In this document: piece by piece, positions 36,349 to 45,289 of the stretch
Layout of the letters: each line of letters opens with the position of its first letter
Numbering within the stretch: the stretch's first letter is position 1
Assembly (NCBI GenBank): GCA_024232355.1
Contig: JAAEPW010001390.1
Span: 1 to 57,067 of the forward strand
DNA length: 57,067 bases
From: Chloroflexota bacterium
GTDB lineage: Bacteria > Chloroflexota > Anaerolineae > B4-G1
Direction of reading: 5' to 3'
Notes under the pieces: model-generated
The model's input: the letters and a program-made list of their open reading frames with translations, nothing else
Databases searched by the model: none
What the model was told of the DNA's origin: nothing
Translations under genes and position numbers: made by a program

Positions 36349-38520
36349 ATGAACAACCGTTATGCCTCCTACGACGAATACGGCCTGCGCCATTTACCCC
36401 TCCACCTGACATGTAGCGGGCGCATTGAGACCCTGCGCAAGTTTCTGCTCGATTTCGACTGGCTGATAGCAAAGATGTACGAACTGCTGTCTACACAACC
36501 GCTCATTGATGACTATGAACTGATGCCGCTTCCCCCTGATCCTGTCTTGGCACATGTCAAGCAAACGCTCACGCAGAACGCTCAACTGTTCGACCAATGC
36601 GAAGAGTTCAATGAACTCGCCAATGCCTTGTACGTCCGGCTGCTCCATGGCAAACACCCTGCCGAGTCTGTGGCGGTACGATCGCAAAGCCTTCCCCGTC
36701 CCTACATCGTCCCGATCCATCCATTACCAGACACTCCTCATCCTGCCCACATTCGCACATTGTCTATGCACTTTCCGGCGATCCCTGCTGAACCGATCAA
36801 TGCTTGTGCAATCAGTCCAAATGGATCAACAGTTCTTTGCGCTTTGAAAGACGCGACCATCAAGATATGGGACATTTCCACCGAAATTCTAGTTCGAACG
36901 TTGACGGGCCACGAGGATCAAGTGCTTGGGTGCGCAATTAGTGCTGACGGTCGAATCATCGTCTCGGCATCTGAGGACAAGACCCTCAAGGTCTGGGACG
37001 CTGCGACAGGGAATGAGCGATGCATATTGACAAGTCATAAAGGTGTCGTCAATGCCTGCGCGGTGAACCCAGATGGAACACTCGTTGTTTCTGCTTCGTC
37101 GGATCAAACGGTACGAGTTTGGAATACGTTAACCGGTAAAGTCATCCGGACATTCGCCGGTCACGCCGGTGCAGCAAATGGTTGCGCTATGCACGTGGAG
37201 GCAGGGCTTGTTGTGTCTGGATCCGCAGACGGCACGCTCAAAGTTTGGGATATAGCCTCTGATGTCGAACGTTTGCATTTAGCCGGGCATGCAGGACCTG
37301 TGACAGATTGCGCCATCAGTCTGGATGGTCGTTTCATCGTCTCGGCTTCTCAAGATCACACGCTCAAAATCTGGGACGCATCCACAGGAACTGAACACAA
37401 AACGCTGAGAGGACACACGGATACAGTCAACGCGTGTGCGATCAGTAGCAATGGAGAAATCGTTATCTCTGCATCAAGCGACGAGACACTCCGCGTCTGG
37501 GACATTGCCACGGGTGCTGAACGTGCGGTGTTCACCGGGCATCGCTCCTGGACACAAGGCGGGCTGGTCAGTTGTGCGGCCAGCATAGACGGCTCTATCG
37601 CCGTTTCCGGGTCCGTCGACGATACACTCAGCATCTGGGACCTAGACAAATGTGATGAAGCAAGCCCCACAGTTGGCCCTGCTGACGTGTGGGATTGTGC
37701 ATCCAGCGCCACCGGCTCGGTTCTCGTGACGTCGTCCGTAGACGACACAGTTCAGGTCTGGGACACAGCTAGCGATACCGTGCGTCTTGTGCTGTCTGGT
37801 CATACGGGACCAGTGGACGGCTGCGCTGTCAGTGCTGATGGTTCAATCGTTGCCTCTGCCTCAGCCGATAAGACACTTCGAGTTTGGGATGGTATTAGCG
37901 GTGCCAAACTACTTTCACTGACTGGACATACTGACCGAGTAAATGCCTGTGCGATCACGCCCGATGGATCGAGCCTGATTTCGGCCTCAGATGATGGCTC
38001 ACTCAAAATCTGGAACTTGGCTACAGGTGACGAGCGGCTGACGTTGTTGGGTCATAAGGACGCAGTATTTGACTGTGCTGTTAGCCCAGACGGAAGCTTT
38101 GTGGTCTCTGCGTCATATGACGGGACACTCAAAGTCTGGGATTTGGCTACCGGTGCTGAACTTCTCTCGTTGGAGGATCACCTTGAGGGCATTAGCGGCT
38201 GCAATGTCAGTCCCGACGGAGCTTTTATCGTCTCTGCCTCACACGACAGAACGCTCAACGTATGGAACGCCCAAACAGGAGAGTTACGTCATTGTCTGAA
38301 CGAACATCTCGCCGAGGTGAATGGTTGCGCTGTGAACGCAGAGAGCACGCTGATCGCATCTGTATCCAACGACAATACGCTCAGGGTCTGGGATGCTGAA
38401 AGTGGTAACTGTCTTGCTACCCTGCGTGTTCACGGGCCGCTCAACGCCTGCACCTGGCTTTCATCCGGCGATTTGGTTGCTGCCGGGCTGCATGGTGTAT
38501 ACTTTTTACGATTGGTATGA
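36349..38520 (+). CDS. orphan WD40 sensor protein, 14 blades
   Basis: A 723-residue protein that begins at ATG 36349 with the shared linker (YDEYGLRHLPLHL, FDWLIAKM) and lacks any ATPase. From about 140 it has 14 WD40 units, enough for two seven-blade propellers. Its blades have a distinct consensus with cysteine (VNACAISPDG, ISGCNVSPDG) instead of the usual VAVS, so nearly every unit carries a buried Cys. The ribosome site is weak (AGAGAG). The last unit ends VYFLRLV, like the 21.9-kb gene. A STAND relic lies just upstream, so this sensor is now without its ATPase unless it pairs with another in trans, such as the one at 39.1 kb. Confidence 0.88.
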   Translation: MNNRYASYDEYGLRHLPLHLTCSGRIETLRKFLLDFDWLIAKMYELLSTQPLIDDYELMPLPPDPVLAHVKQTLTQNAQLFDQCEEFNELANALYVRLLHGKHPAESVAVRSQSLPRPYIVPIHPLPDTPHPAHIRTLSMHFPAIPAEPINACAISPNGSTVLCALKDATIKIWDISTEILVRTLTGHEDQVLGCAISADGRIIVSASEDKTLKVWDAATGNERCILTSHKGVVNACAVNPDGTLVVSASSDQTVRVWNTLTGKVIRTFAGHAGAANGCAMHVEAGLVVSGSADGTLKVWDIASDVERLHLAGHAGPVTDCAISLDGRFIVSASQDHTLKIWDASTGTEHKTLRGHTDTVNACAISSNGEIVISASSDETLRVWDIATGAERAVFTGHRSWTQGGLVSCAASIDGSIAVSGSVDDTLSIWDLDKCDEASPTVGPADVWDCASSATGSVLVTSSVDDTVQVWDTASDTVRLVLSGHTGPVDGCAVSADGSIVASASADKTLRVWDGISGAKLLSLTGHTDRVNACAITPDGSSLISASDDGSLKIWNLATGDERLTLLGHKDAVFDCAVSPDGSFVVSASYDGTLKVWDLATGAELLSLEDHLEGISGCNVSPDGAFIVSASHDRTLNVWNAQTGELRHCLNEHLAEVNGCAVNAESTLIASVSNDNTLRVWDAESGNCLATLRVHGPLNACTWLSSGDLVAAGLHGVYFLRLV

Positions 38521-38657
38521 TAATGCTTTTCTATACAGCAATATGGGAAGGATCCGATGATTGTCGGGCACAAGCCGATCTTTTCCGATATCGATCAGTA
38601 GCTGGTTGACCCTGATAACACTGCTTTATCATCATCCAACAAACTGAGGAGTTACCT

Positions 38658-38873
38658 ATGAACTGTCCATCGTGCGGATTTAACCAACTACCCAAAAACA
38701 ACCGCCATTGTCCCAAGTGCGGCCACAAGCTGTCGCCAACCACACCTGTAGTCGATTTTTCCGCCTACATCACCGACCGCACCCGCGACTTTGTCGGACG
38801 CGATTGGGTGTTTGCCCTGCATGACCAGCAGCCATACCACCCAATGTGCCAGGGCAGACTATGGAGAGGATGA
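38658..38873 (+). pseudogene. relic: zinc ribbon plus start of STAND ATPase
   Basis: ATG 38658 has a good GAGGAG ribosome site. The peptide opens with a zinc ribbon (CPSC, CPKC) and continues into YITDRTRDFVGRDWVFA, then loses homology at a junction (around 38815) where sequence resembling the upstream region of the 47.4-kb STAND gene begins. It looks like recombination between two family members. Confidence 0.75.
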
Positions 38874-38875
38874 CT

Positions 38876-39053
38876 ATGAACACCCAAGATTCATCTCGTC
38901 TTGCTGCAATCAAATTTGGCCGTGAAATCGAGCGCCTGATCAAAGACTTTGCTGGCTGCGAGTAGGTTTTTGATGAGATCGACGACTGGCTAAGGCACGA
39001 GAACAAGCGATTTTTCATCCTCACTGGTGGGCTGGGGGTGGGCAGATACCAGT
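38876..39053 (+). pseudogene. relic copy of the 5' end of the 47.4-kb STAND gene
   Basis: ATG 38876 begins MNTQDSSRLAAIKFGREIE, nearly the same as the protein at 47391. A TAG (38963-38965) replaces the conserved Trp codon, and the Walker A region reads GGLGVGRY instead of GEPGVGKS. About 55 bases upstream of the ATG are also shared, so a segment including leader was copied. Confidence 0.8.
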
Positions 39054-39075
39054 GACAGATAGTGGAGGCGAAACT

Positions 39076-40407
39076 ATGCAAGACAATGATATGAATCACA
39101 AAGAATCCGAAATGGGCAAAGGGGACAACCCTGACGTGAGGTTTGATATCCATCAGCAGGCAAAAGTGGTGAGCGGCGAAATGGATGGCGTCCGAGCTGA
39201 AGAGATATCCACCATCAATGGCGACATCGTATTCCAACTCTTTGCCCAGTCCCCTGTGCTTTCCAGACATATCCGCGTACGTGAGTTTCAAACCCTGGTC
39301 GATGAGCGGACCAAGAGGTTTGTGGGCCGCGATTTCATCTTCAATGCCATTGACGATTTCTTGAAAGACCCTATGTTTCCATCTGGATACATTGTTGTCA
39401 ATGGTGAACCCGGCATCGGCAAAACGGCACTGATGGCACAGTGGGTCAAGCAGAGGGGATACGTGCATCACTTCAACATCTCTACCCAGAACATCCGCTC
39501 CACAAGCAATTTCCTGGCCAACGTGTGTGCTCAGTTGATCGTCCGGTATGACTTGGGACATTTCACATTCCCACCAGAAGCGACCAAGGACAGTGGATTC
39601 TTATCTCAATTGCTTGCGGAAGCAGTTGACGAAAGAAAAGAACGGCCTGTAGTGATCCTGGTAGATGCGCTGGATGAGGTGGAGGACCTTGGACTACCTC
39701 AAGGCGAAAACCGTTTGTACATGCCCCAGACTCTGCCCGACGGCGTGTTCTTTGTCGTGACCAAGCGCGAGGAGTACGATGATCGCCTGTTCGTCGATCG
39801 GCGCAAAGATATCTATCTGCGTGACAATGATCCCCGTAACCTAGAAGATGTGCGCCGACACATCCGGAGCTTTATCGAAGAACACCGCGCCGCTATGGCT
39901 CCCAGGATTGAACAATGGGGCGTGACAGAGGACGAGTTTGTGGACACGATCACCGAAAAGAGTGAAGGGAACTTTATGTACCTGGTTTATGTGTTGTACG
40001 ACATCTGCGATGGTAAGCTGACTGCCGCAAACGTTGATGACATTCGCAATTTACCGCGCGGCCTGAAGGATTATTATCAGCGTCACTGGCACACGATGCA
40101 GGCGATAGACCCAGATCGCTTTGACAAGTACTATGAGCCAGTAGTCTGTATCTTGGCCACGGTTCGTGAGCCGGTGACCATTGCACAGGTAGCAAAATGG
40201 ACAAAGCTCAGACCAATACGTATCAGGGAGGTTATTAGAGAGTGGCGCGAATTCCTGAACGCAGATGTGTCCGAGTCAGATGAATCTTTATACCGAGTCT
40301 ACCATACCAGCTTTCAGGACTTTCTTGAAGATGAAGTGGGATTGGCCCCTTATCATAGCAATATTGCTCAGGTAGCGCTTGACAAGATTCCAGGCTTCAA
40401 TGACTAA
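39076..40407 (+). CDS. sensor-less STAND ATPase
   Basis: A 443-residue protein from ATG 39076 (GGAGG seven bases upstream). Its ATPase is close to that at 31.4 kb: RFVGRDFIFNAIDDFL, Walker A GEPGIGKT (110-117), HHFNISTQNIRS, Walker B VVILVDALDE (192-201), and RVYHTSFQDFL near the end. The N-terminal 60 residues differ and carry only a weak form of the shared motif (HQQAKVVSGEMDGV). The stop overlaps the next gene's start by eight bases, so ATPase and sensor are translated together. It is a second split STAND, paired with a helical-repeat sensor instead of WD40. Confidence 0.9.
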   Translation: MQDNDMNHKESEMGKGDNPDVRFDIHQQAKVVSGEMDGVRAEEISTINGDIVFQLFAQSPVLSRHIRVREFQTLVDERTKRFVGRDFIFNAIDDFLKDPMFPSGYIVVNGEPGIGKTALMAQWVKQRGYVHHFNISTQNIRSTSNFLANVCAQLIVRYDLGHFTFPPEATKDSGFLSQLLAEAVDERKERPVVILVDALDEVEDLGLPQGENRLYMPQTLPDGVFFVVTKREEYDDRLFVDRRKDIYLRDNDPRNLEDVRRHIRSFIEEHRAAMAPRIEQWGVTEDEFVDTITEKSEGNFMYLVYVLYDICDGKLTAANVDDIRNLPRGLKDYYQRHWHTMQAIDPDRFDKYYEPVVCILATVREPVTIAQVAKWTKLRPIRIREVIREWREFLNADVSESDESLYRVYHTSFQDFLEDEVGLAPYHSNIAQVALDKIPGFND

Positions 40408-43400
40408 ACAGGACAATAACCCTCTTGCGCATGTAACTGATTACGAGTTACATCACCTAGTTGCACATTTGGCAGCTTCTGGACGAGACGAAGACCTACA
40501 TCGCCTGCTGCAATTAGAGTGGCCGAAGGTTCACGACGATTATACTTCTCGTCAAAGAACCAAAATCTGGTCGAGTTGGTTTCAAAGTAAAAGACGGATT
40601 GTGCAACGGCGTCAATATCGTAATGCTTGGTACATGAATAAAGAATCTATAGAAGATACCGCTGGCTATGTTACTGACATAAGGCACGCTTGGCGGTTGG
40701 CGGAGGAGAAATTCGCCAGTTTTCTCTCACAGGGTACTCTCTTATCGAATCCAAGCGGGCAAGAAAATGAGATATCTGATCCGTGCATTCTCGCTTTAGC
40801 TCTGCAAGTGCGTTATGCACTAGTTATTTCTTCATTTAACAATCTAGCAACAAACGTACCTCCAGCTTTGTCAGTTGCTCTCATAGAAAACGGGATATGG
40901 TCTTTGACACAAGGTTTAGCGTATGCCCATCAAATACCTGATCCTATGCAACAAGCAGCGACGTTAAATCAGCTCTCTTGTTACTTGGAAGAACCTCTCA
41001 AGTCGGAGATTCTGTGGGAATGTCTTGCTGCTATCCAGAAGATTGATGTAGATGAGAGTCAGGTACGAGCACTGGTAGATTTAACTCATTGTTTGTCTGG
41101 TGAGTTGCTAATACAGGCCTTCACCATAGCACAAGATGTAAAAAATAACTATCAGCGAGCAACAGCCTTGGTCAGAATTGCTGATTATTTGCCTGATCCA
41201 CTTAAAACTCAGGCTCGGGATGAGGCTCTGGCCACCGCAAAGGCTATACCGTGGAGTGGGGATCGGATGGACGTATTGTTGATACTAGCCTCATACCTAC
41301 CGGAGCGATTGAGACAAGAGGCTCTTCAGGTTGCTCTAACCGCAGCTCGACAGCTGCCTGAGCAAGGAGAAACGAATAACAACCCACGAGCCACGGCATT
41401 GGGAAGAGTAGCAATAAATTTGGCAAAATCAGGTTATCATCAAGAGGCATTAATGACAATGTGGGCTATTATGGATCCCAATATCCAGGCAAAGGCGTTA
41501 TCAGAGATAGCCTTGTATCTTCCCAACGCATTACTACATCAAACTCAGATTCTCGTTTGGACAACTCACTGTGAGAATACCAAGTTGCAGTTGCTATTAG
41601 CATTGGCACCTCATTTGCCAAACCTAGCAAAAACAAATAAGAATAACAAATGCAATACCAAGGTTGAATCAAAGGTATCACAAGCTGTGGCGATGACCAG
41701 ACTAGCTCCCTACCTCTCTCCCAGACTTCGCCAAGTTGCATTGTTATGTGCAACAAAGATTCAGGACAGGGACACACAGTTGTTAGCACTGCAAGGGCTC
41801 GTTCCTCATCTTTTTGGCCCATTGAGAGATGAGGCTGTCAGAAAACTGGCAAGAACTGTGCGGAGAATCCGCGTAAGAAATGATCATTCAGCCCTGGTAG
41901 CAAAGCTGGCTTGTCAGTTAGTTGAGCTAAAATACCCAGATCAAGCAATACGTATAGCAAATCTAATCAAAGATACTAACACACGTACTGCTGTATTCGC
42001 AGGGTTAATGCCTCACTTGCCAGTAAAACTCAAACGCAGAGCTCGCCGGCAGGCAATTTCGGCAGCAAAAAAGATCCGAGATTTTGATAGTCGAGTTGCA
42101 GCCTTGGCGGGCTTATCTGCACATATGCCACATAGGTTGTTAAGGCGACTATTATCAAAAGACAACAAAATACAAGAAAGAGGTTTTCGAGAACGTTTAA
42201 TGGCTAGACTAGCATCTAGCCAAGCAGCTAAGGGTTCAATCAATAACGCATCAAAAATTGTATATGAGCTTGAGGACCCGGCTTCACGAGCAAGAGCAAT
42301 GATTGGACTTGCGCCTTATCTATCAAGGCCGATGCGTGATAAGGTATTACGGAAAGCATTACACATAATACAAACAATAAAAGATCCAGACGACCAACTA
42401 CGCCTACTTAAAAGTACAACGGCTCATCTACCACACGGGCTTTTGAAAGATGTATTGGCAACAGTCGAAAAGGTGGAATCCACGGATGTCGTAGCAGCAA
42501 GCCTAGCTTCAATAGCGCCATATTTACCAAGACAGTTGTTGCACCGTGCGTTTATGCTAGCAGATGAAATTCAAAATCCTGAGATACGAGACTCGGCACT
42601 GGCAGGACTTGTTCCCAGGTTGGCAGATCTAGGATCCACGCAAGAGGCACTTTCAATAGTAGAGAATTTCGAAAGTGCCTACGGACGTGCCGCTGCATTT
42701 GCCAGTCTGGGGCCTCGACTGATGGATTTGGGTTCTCTGTATCTGTGGCAAGCGGATCCTAAGAGAATGTCAGTCACTTTTACTAACCTATGGTGGCAGG
42801 TTGCGGGTCTTGTTATGACAATAACAGGGTTGGATCATTCTAAAGAAATCTCGGAGGCTCTGTGGGCGCTACGGGTGGCTCAACGTGATAAAATACGCAC
42901 AGTCGAGTATAAAAGAAATCTCTCAATACAGATGTTGTTGGATTCACTGGCAGTTATACGTAGGATCGAATGCGAAAGAGCACGTGTAGAAGCATTAGCG
43001 AATTTGGTGCCATATCTACCCACACAGTTACTAAGGCAAGCGTTAACGATGATTGCTGGTGTTGAAACAGAATCTCAACGTGCCCAGGCTTTAGTCCGCT
43101 TGGCACCTTACTTGCCAGGGCTGCTTCTGCAAGACGCCACAACTTTGGCACGAATGATTCAAAATCACAATGATCGGGCCCGGGCATTGCTCGCCATAGC
43201 AGATCATATCCCCAGTAACTTGCGGAGGTTAGTCTCTAGAGAGGCATTGGCGGCTGCTATGGTGAACTCGTTGCCTCATGTTCCTTCGTTGCTAAAAGAA
43301 GAAATCTTGAAGGAAACTTTGGCCTTGGTAAAAGCACTACATAGCACAAGTGGAAGAACACACGTTCTCGACAGTTTGGCCCCCTATCTACCTCGTTCAA

Positions 43401-44413
43401 CGCTGCAAAAGGCAATGGATTATGCGCGTATCATTGGAGATGGAAACTATCGTGTAAGAACAGCGGTAAGGCTAGCGCCATACTTGTCGCCTGCCCACCT
43501 CAAAAAGATATTAGGAAATGCTCGGCACATTGATGACGTTAAGGAGCGCGCTTGGGCACTAACTGAGTTGTTTCCCTGTTTACCAACTCCCTTGATGGAA
43601 CAAGTCAAGTTAGAAGCATTAGCTACGATACGGTCAATACCATATTTCTGTGACCGAGCTGAAATCCTACTATCACTATTAGATTGCTTTTCAGAACCCA
43701 GGCGCCTTTTCATTTTTAGAGAAGTATTAACTGCAGCACAAGCGATTCCCGCGAACAATGAGCGGTCTTTGGTACTAACCGAGTTATCGAAATATACTGA
43801 CGACCCAGAAACAAGAGAGTATCTCTTGACGCAATCTCTCAAATCAGCTCGAGATATTGAAGATGCACATTTAAGAGCGTACACACTAATCAAGATGGCC
43901 GCATGGCTGATCAAGGAAGATCATACATACGAACTTATTACGGCAGTGCAGACGATCGAAGAATCATCTATCCGAAAGGGAGTGTTTTGTAGTATCGTAC
44001 CGTGTTTAACGGTCTCACTGCAAGACAAGGTCTTCCAGAGAATACTAGCTTTAGCTCGTTCTGTTGGTGATTCCAAGCTTAAAGCTATGATATTTATAGC
44101 AATGCTTGCTCGGATACCAAAGCAACTCAAGGTTGTATGTCTGCATGAAGCATTGACTGCAACTTTGATGATCCAAGATGCTAATGACCGAGCAAACGCT
44201 TGGAAAGGGTTGTTACCGCACCTGACAGAGCTTTCTCTACCCACACTGTATGCGCTCTGGTGCAAAATGTTACGAGTTTCAGCCACTCGCACCCGCGAGA
44301 ACCTTCTTTCCGATATTCACATTCTAGTTCCAGTTATTGTTGCTTTAGGTGGAAAGAAATCCATAACCAAAATCTACCAGGCTATCCAAGATATGGGCCG
44401 CTGGTGGCCATGA
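40400..44413 (+). CDS. giant helical-repeat sensor protein
   Basis: A 1337-residue protein starting at ATG 40400 within the end of the STAND gene. The first residues keep a diverged linker (VTDYELHHLVAHLA). The rest is built from about 35-40-residue alpha-helical units of pattern RAxALxxLAPYLPxxLLxxA, more than 20 of them (examples LAPHLPNLAK, LAPYLSPRLRQ, SIAPYLPRQLLHRA). The unit resembles ARM/HEAT or TPR hairpins but the LAPYLP signature is distinctive. Such a solenoid would form a long concave surface for binding the trigger. It replaces WD40 as sensor at the fixed junction. Codon use is clearly more A/T-rich than its neighbours, suggesting separate acquisition. No enzyme or membrane segment is seen. 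Confidence 0.85.
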   Translation: MTKQDNNPLAHVTDYELHHLVAHLAASGRDEDLHRLLQLEWPKVHDDYTSRQRTKIWSSWFQSKRRIVQRRQYRNAWYMNKESIEDTAGYVTDIRHAWRLAEEKFASFLSQGTLLSNPSGQENEISDPCILALALQVRYALVISSFNNLATNVPPALSVALIENGIWSLTQGLAYAHQIPDPMQQAATLNQLSCYLEEPLKSEILWECLAAIQKIDVDESQVRALVDLTHCLSGELLIQAFTIAQDVKNNYQRATALVRIADYLPDPLKTQARDEALATAKAIPWSGDRMDVLLILASYLPERLRQEALQVALTAARQLPEQGETNNNPRATALGRVAINLAKSGYHQEALMTMWAIMDPNIQAKALSEIALYLPNALLHQTQILVWTTHCENTKLQLLLALAPHLPNLAKTNKNNKCNTKVESKVSQAVAMTRLAPYLSPRLRQVALLCATKIQDRDTQLLALQGLVPHLFGPLRDEAVRKLARTVRRIRVRNDHSALVAKLACQLVELKYPDQAIRIANLIKDTNTRTAVFAGLMPHLPVKLKRRARRQAISAAKKIRDFDSRVAALAGLSAHMPHRLLRRLLSKDNKIQERGFRERLMARLASSQAAKGSINNASKIVYELEDPASRARAMIGLAPYLSRPMRDKVLRKALHIIQTIKDPDDQLRLLKSTTAHLPHGLLKDVLATVEKVESTDVVAASLASIAPYLPRQLLHRAFMLADEIQNPEIRDSALAGLVPRLADLGSTQEALSIVENFESAYGRAAAFASLGPRLMDLGSLYLWQADPKRMSVTFTNLWWQVAGLVMTITGLDHSKEISEALWALRVAQRDKIRTVEYKRNLSIQMLLDSLAVIRRIECERARVEALANLVPYLPTQLLRQALTMIAGVETESQRAQALVRLAPYLPGLLLQDATTLARMIQNHNDRARALLAIADHIPSNLRRLVSREALAAAMVNSLPHVPSLLKEEILKETLALVKALHSTSGRTHVLDSLAPYLPRSTLQKAMDYARIIGDGNYRVRTAVRLAPYLSPAHLKKILGNARHIDDVKERAWALTELFPCLPTPLMEQVKLEALATIRSIPYFCDRAEILLSLLDCFSEPRRLFIFREVLTAAQAIPANNERSLVLTELSKYTDDPETREYLLTQSLKSARDIEDAHLRAYTLIKMAAWLIKEDHTYELITAVQTIEESSIRKGVFCSIVPCLTVSLQDKVFQRILALARSVGDSKLKAMIFIAMLARIPKQLKVVCLHEALTATLMIQDANDRANAWKGLLPHLTELSLPTLYALWCKMLRVSATRTRENLLSDIHILVPVIVALGGKKSITKIYQAIQDMGRWWP

Positions 44414-44507
44414 GATTGGAACTTGTAGGGTGTAAAAACCTCATCCAGAGAAAACCTGCTCGAAAAAGCGCAATCATAGCTCGATTTCATCTACCTTTTC
44501 TGGTACA

Positions 44508-44667
44508 ATGGTAGCATACTTCGACCGAAGGCACAAACAAATGGGTTGGTTCATTCTGTCATACTTGTTTTCAACACTGATATCGCTTGCGAGTGTCGGC
44601 CGTCTGTCCGAACAAGAAAAAGACGTCGAAATCCTCATCTTGCGCCATCAATTGGCTATCCTGAAGT
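44508..44667 (+). mobile_element. truncated IS transposase 5' fragment
   Basis: From ATG 44508 (or 44541) the peptide MGWFILSYLFSTLIS, then GRLSEQEKDVEILILRHQLA, looks like the N-terminus of rve-type transposases common in Chloroflexota. It breaks off after LAIL and joins directly to WD40 codons. No terminal repeats or catalytic DDE region remain. The transposon likely truncated a WD40 gene and was itself then deleted. Confidence 0.65.
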
Positions 44668-45205
44668 GGACGGAACGGTCAAGGTGTGGGAGCTAGAAAC
44701 AGGGCGGCTGCCGCGTTCTCTGGAAGGCCACACGGCGTCTGTGAATGCGGTGGCGGTGAGTGGGGACGGTGCGCACGTGGTATCCGGGTCCATCGACAGG
44801 ACGGTCAAGGTGTGGGAGATGGAAACGGGGCGGCTGCTACGCTCTCTAGTTGGCCACACGGGGAATGTAATGTCGGTGGCGATGAGTGGGGACGGAGCGC
44901 ACGTCGTCTCCGGGTCAAGAGACCAGACGGTCAAGGTGTGGGAGATGGAAACGGAGCGGCTGCCACGCTCTCTAGTTGGCCACACGGGGAATGTAATGTC
45001 GGTGGCGGTGAGTGGGGACGGAGCGCACGTCGTCTCTGGGTCCGACGACAAGACGATTAAAGTATGGAGTTTGGGGACATGAGAATTTCGTGAGTTGTTT
45101 GGAAACGATGCTCCCATCTGCACTGTCGCATTATCGCCGGATGGGCGCTGGCTGACTTGTGGGGACGCGATGGGGCGGGTGTGGATCTTTGAGTGGGTGA
45201 GGTAA
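44668..45205 (+). pseudogene. 3' remnant of a STAND-WD40 gene
   Basis: Begins inside a WD40 blade (DGTVKVWELETGRL) and carries about four units almost identical in DNA to the 17.5-kb gene. The final unit is interrupted by TGA after SLGT (near 45080) where that gene has GGA, then resumes in frame (EFRELFGNDAP) and ends IFEWVR at TAA 45203-45205. It has no start. It may serve as a silent donor of blade sequence. Confidence 0.85.
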
Positions 45206-45213
45206 ACACTGAA

Positions 45214-45247
45214 GCACTGAAAGGAATGAGGTCACTGAATGCGGCAG
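45214..45247 (+). repeat. dispersed intergenic element, copy 2
   Basis: Closely matches 21841-21874 (GCACTGAAAGG, TCACTGAATG), and like it follows a WD40 gene end, so the two gene tails were duplicated together. Confidence 0.5.
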
Positions 45248-45289
45248 CATTAGCAAAACCCGATCAGTGTGCCCAAAGGAGGATTTTTA

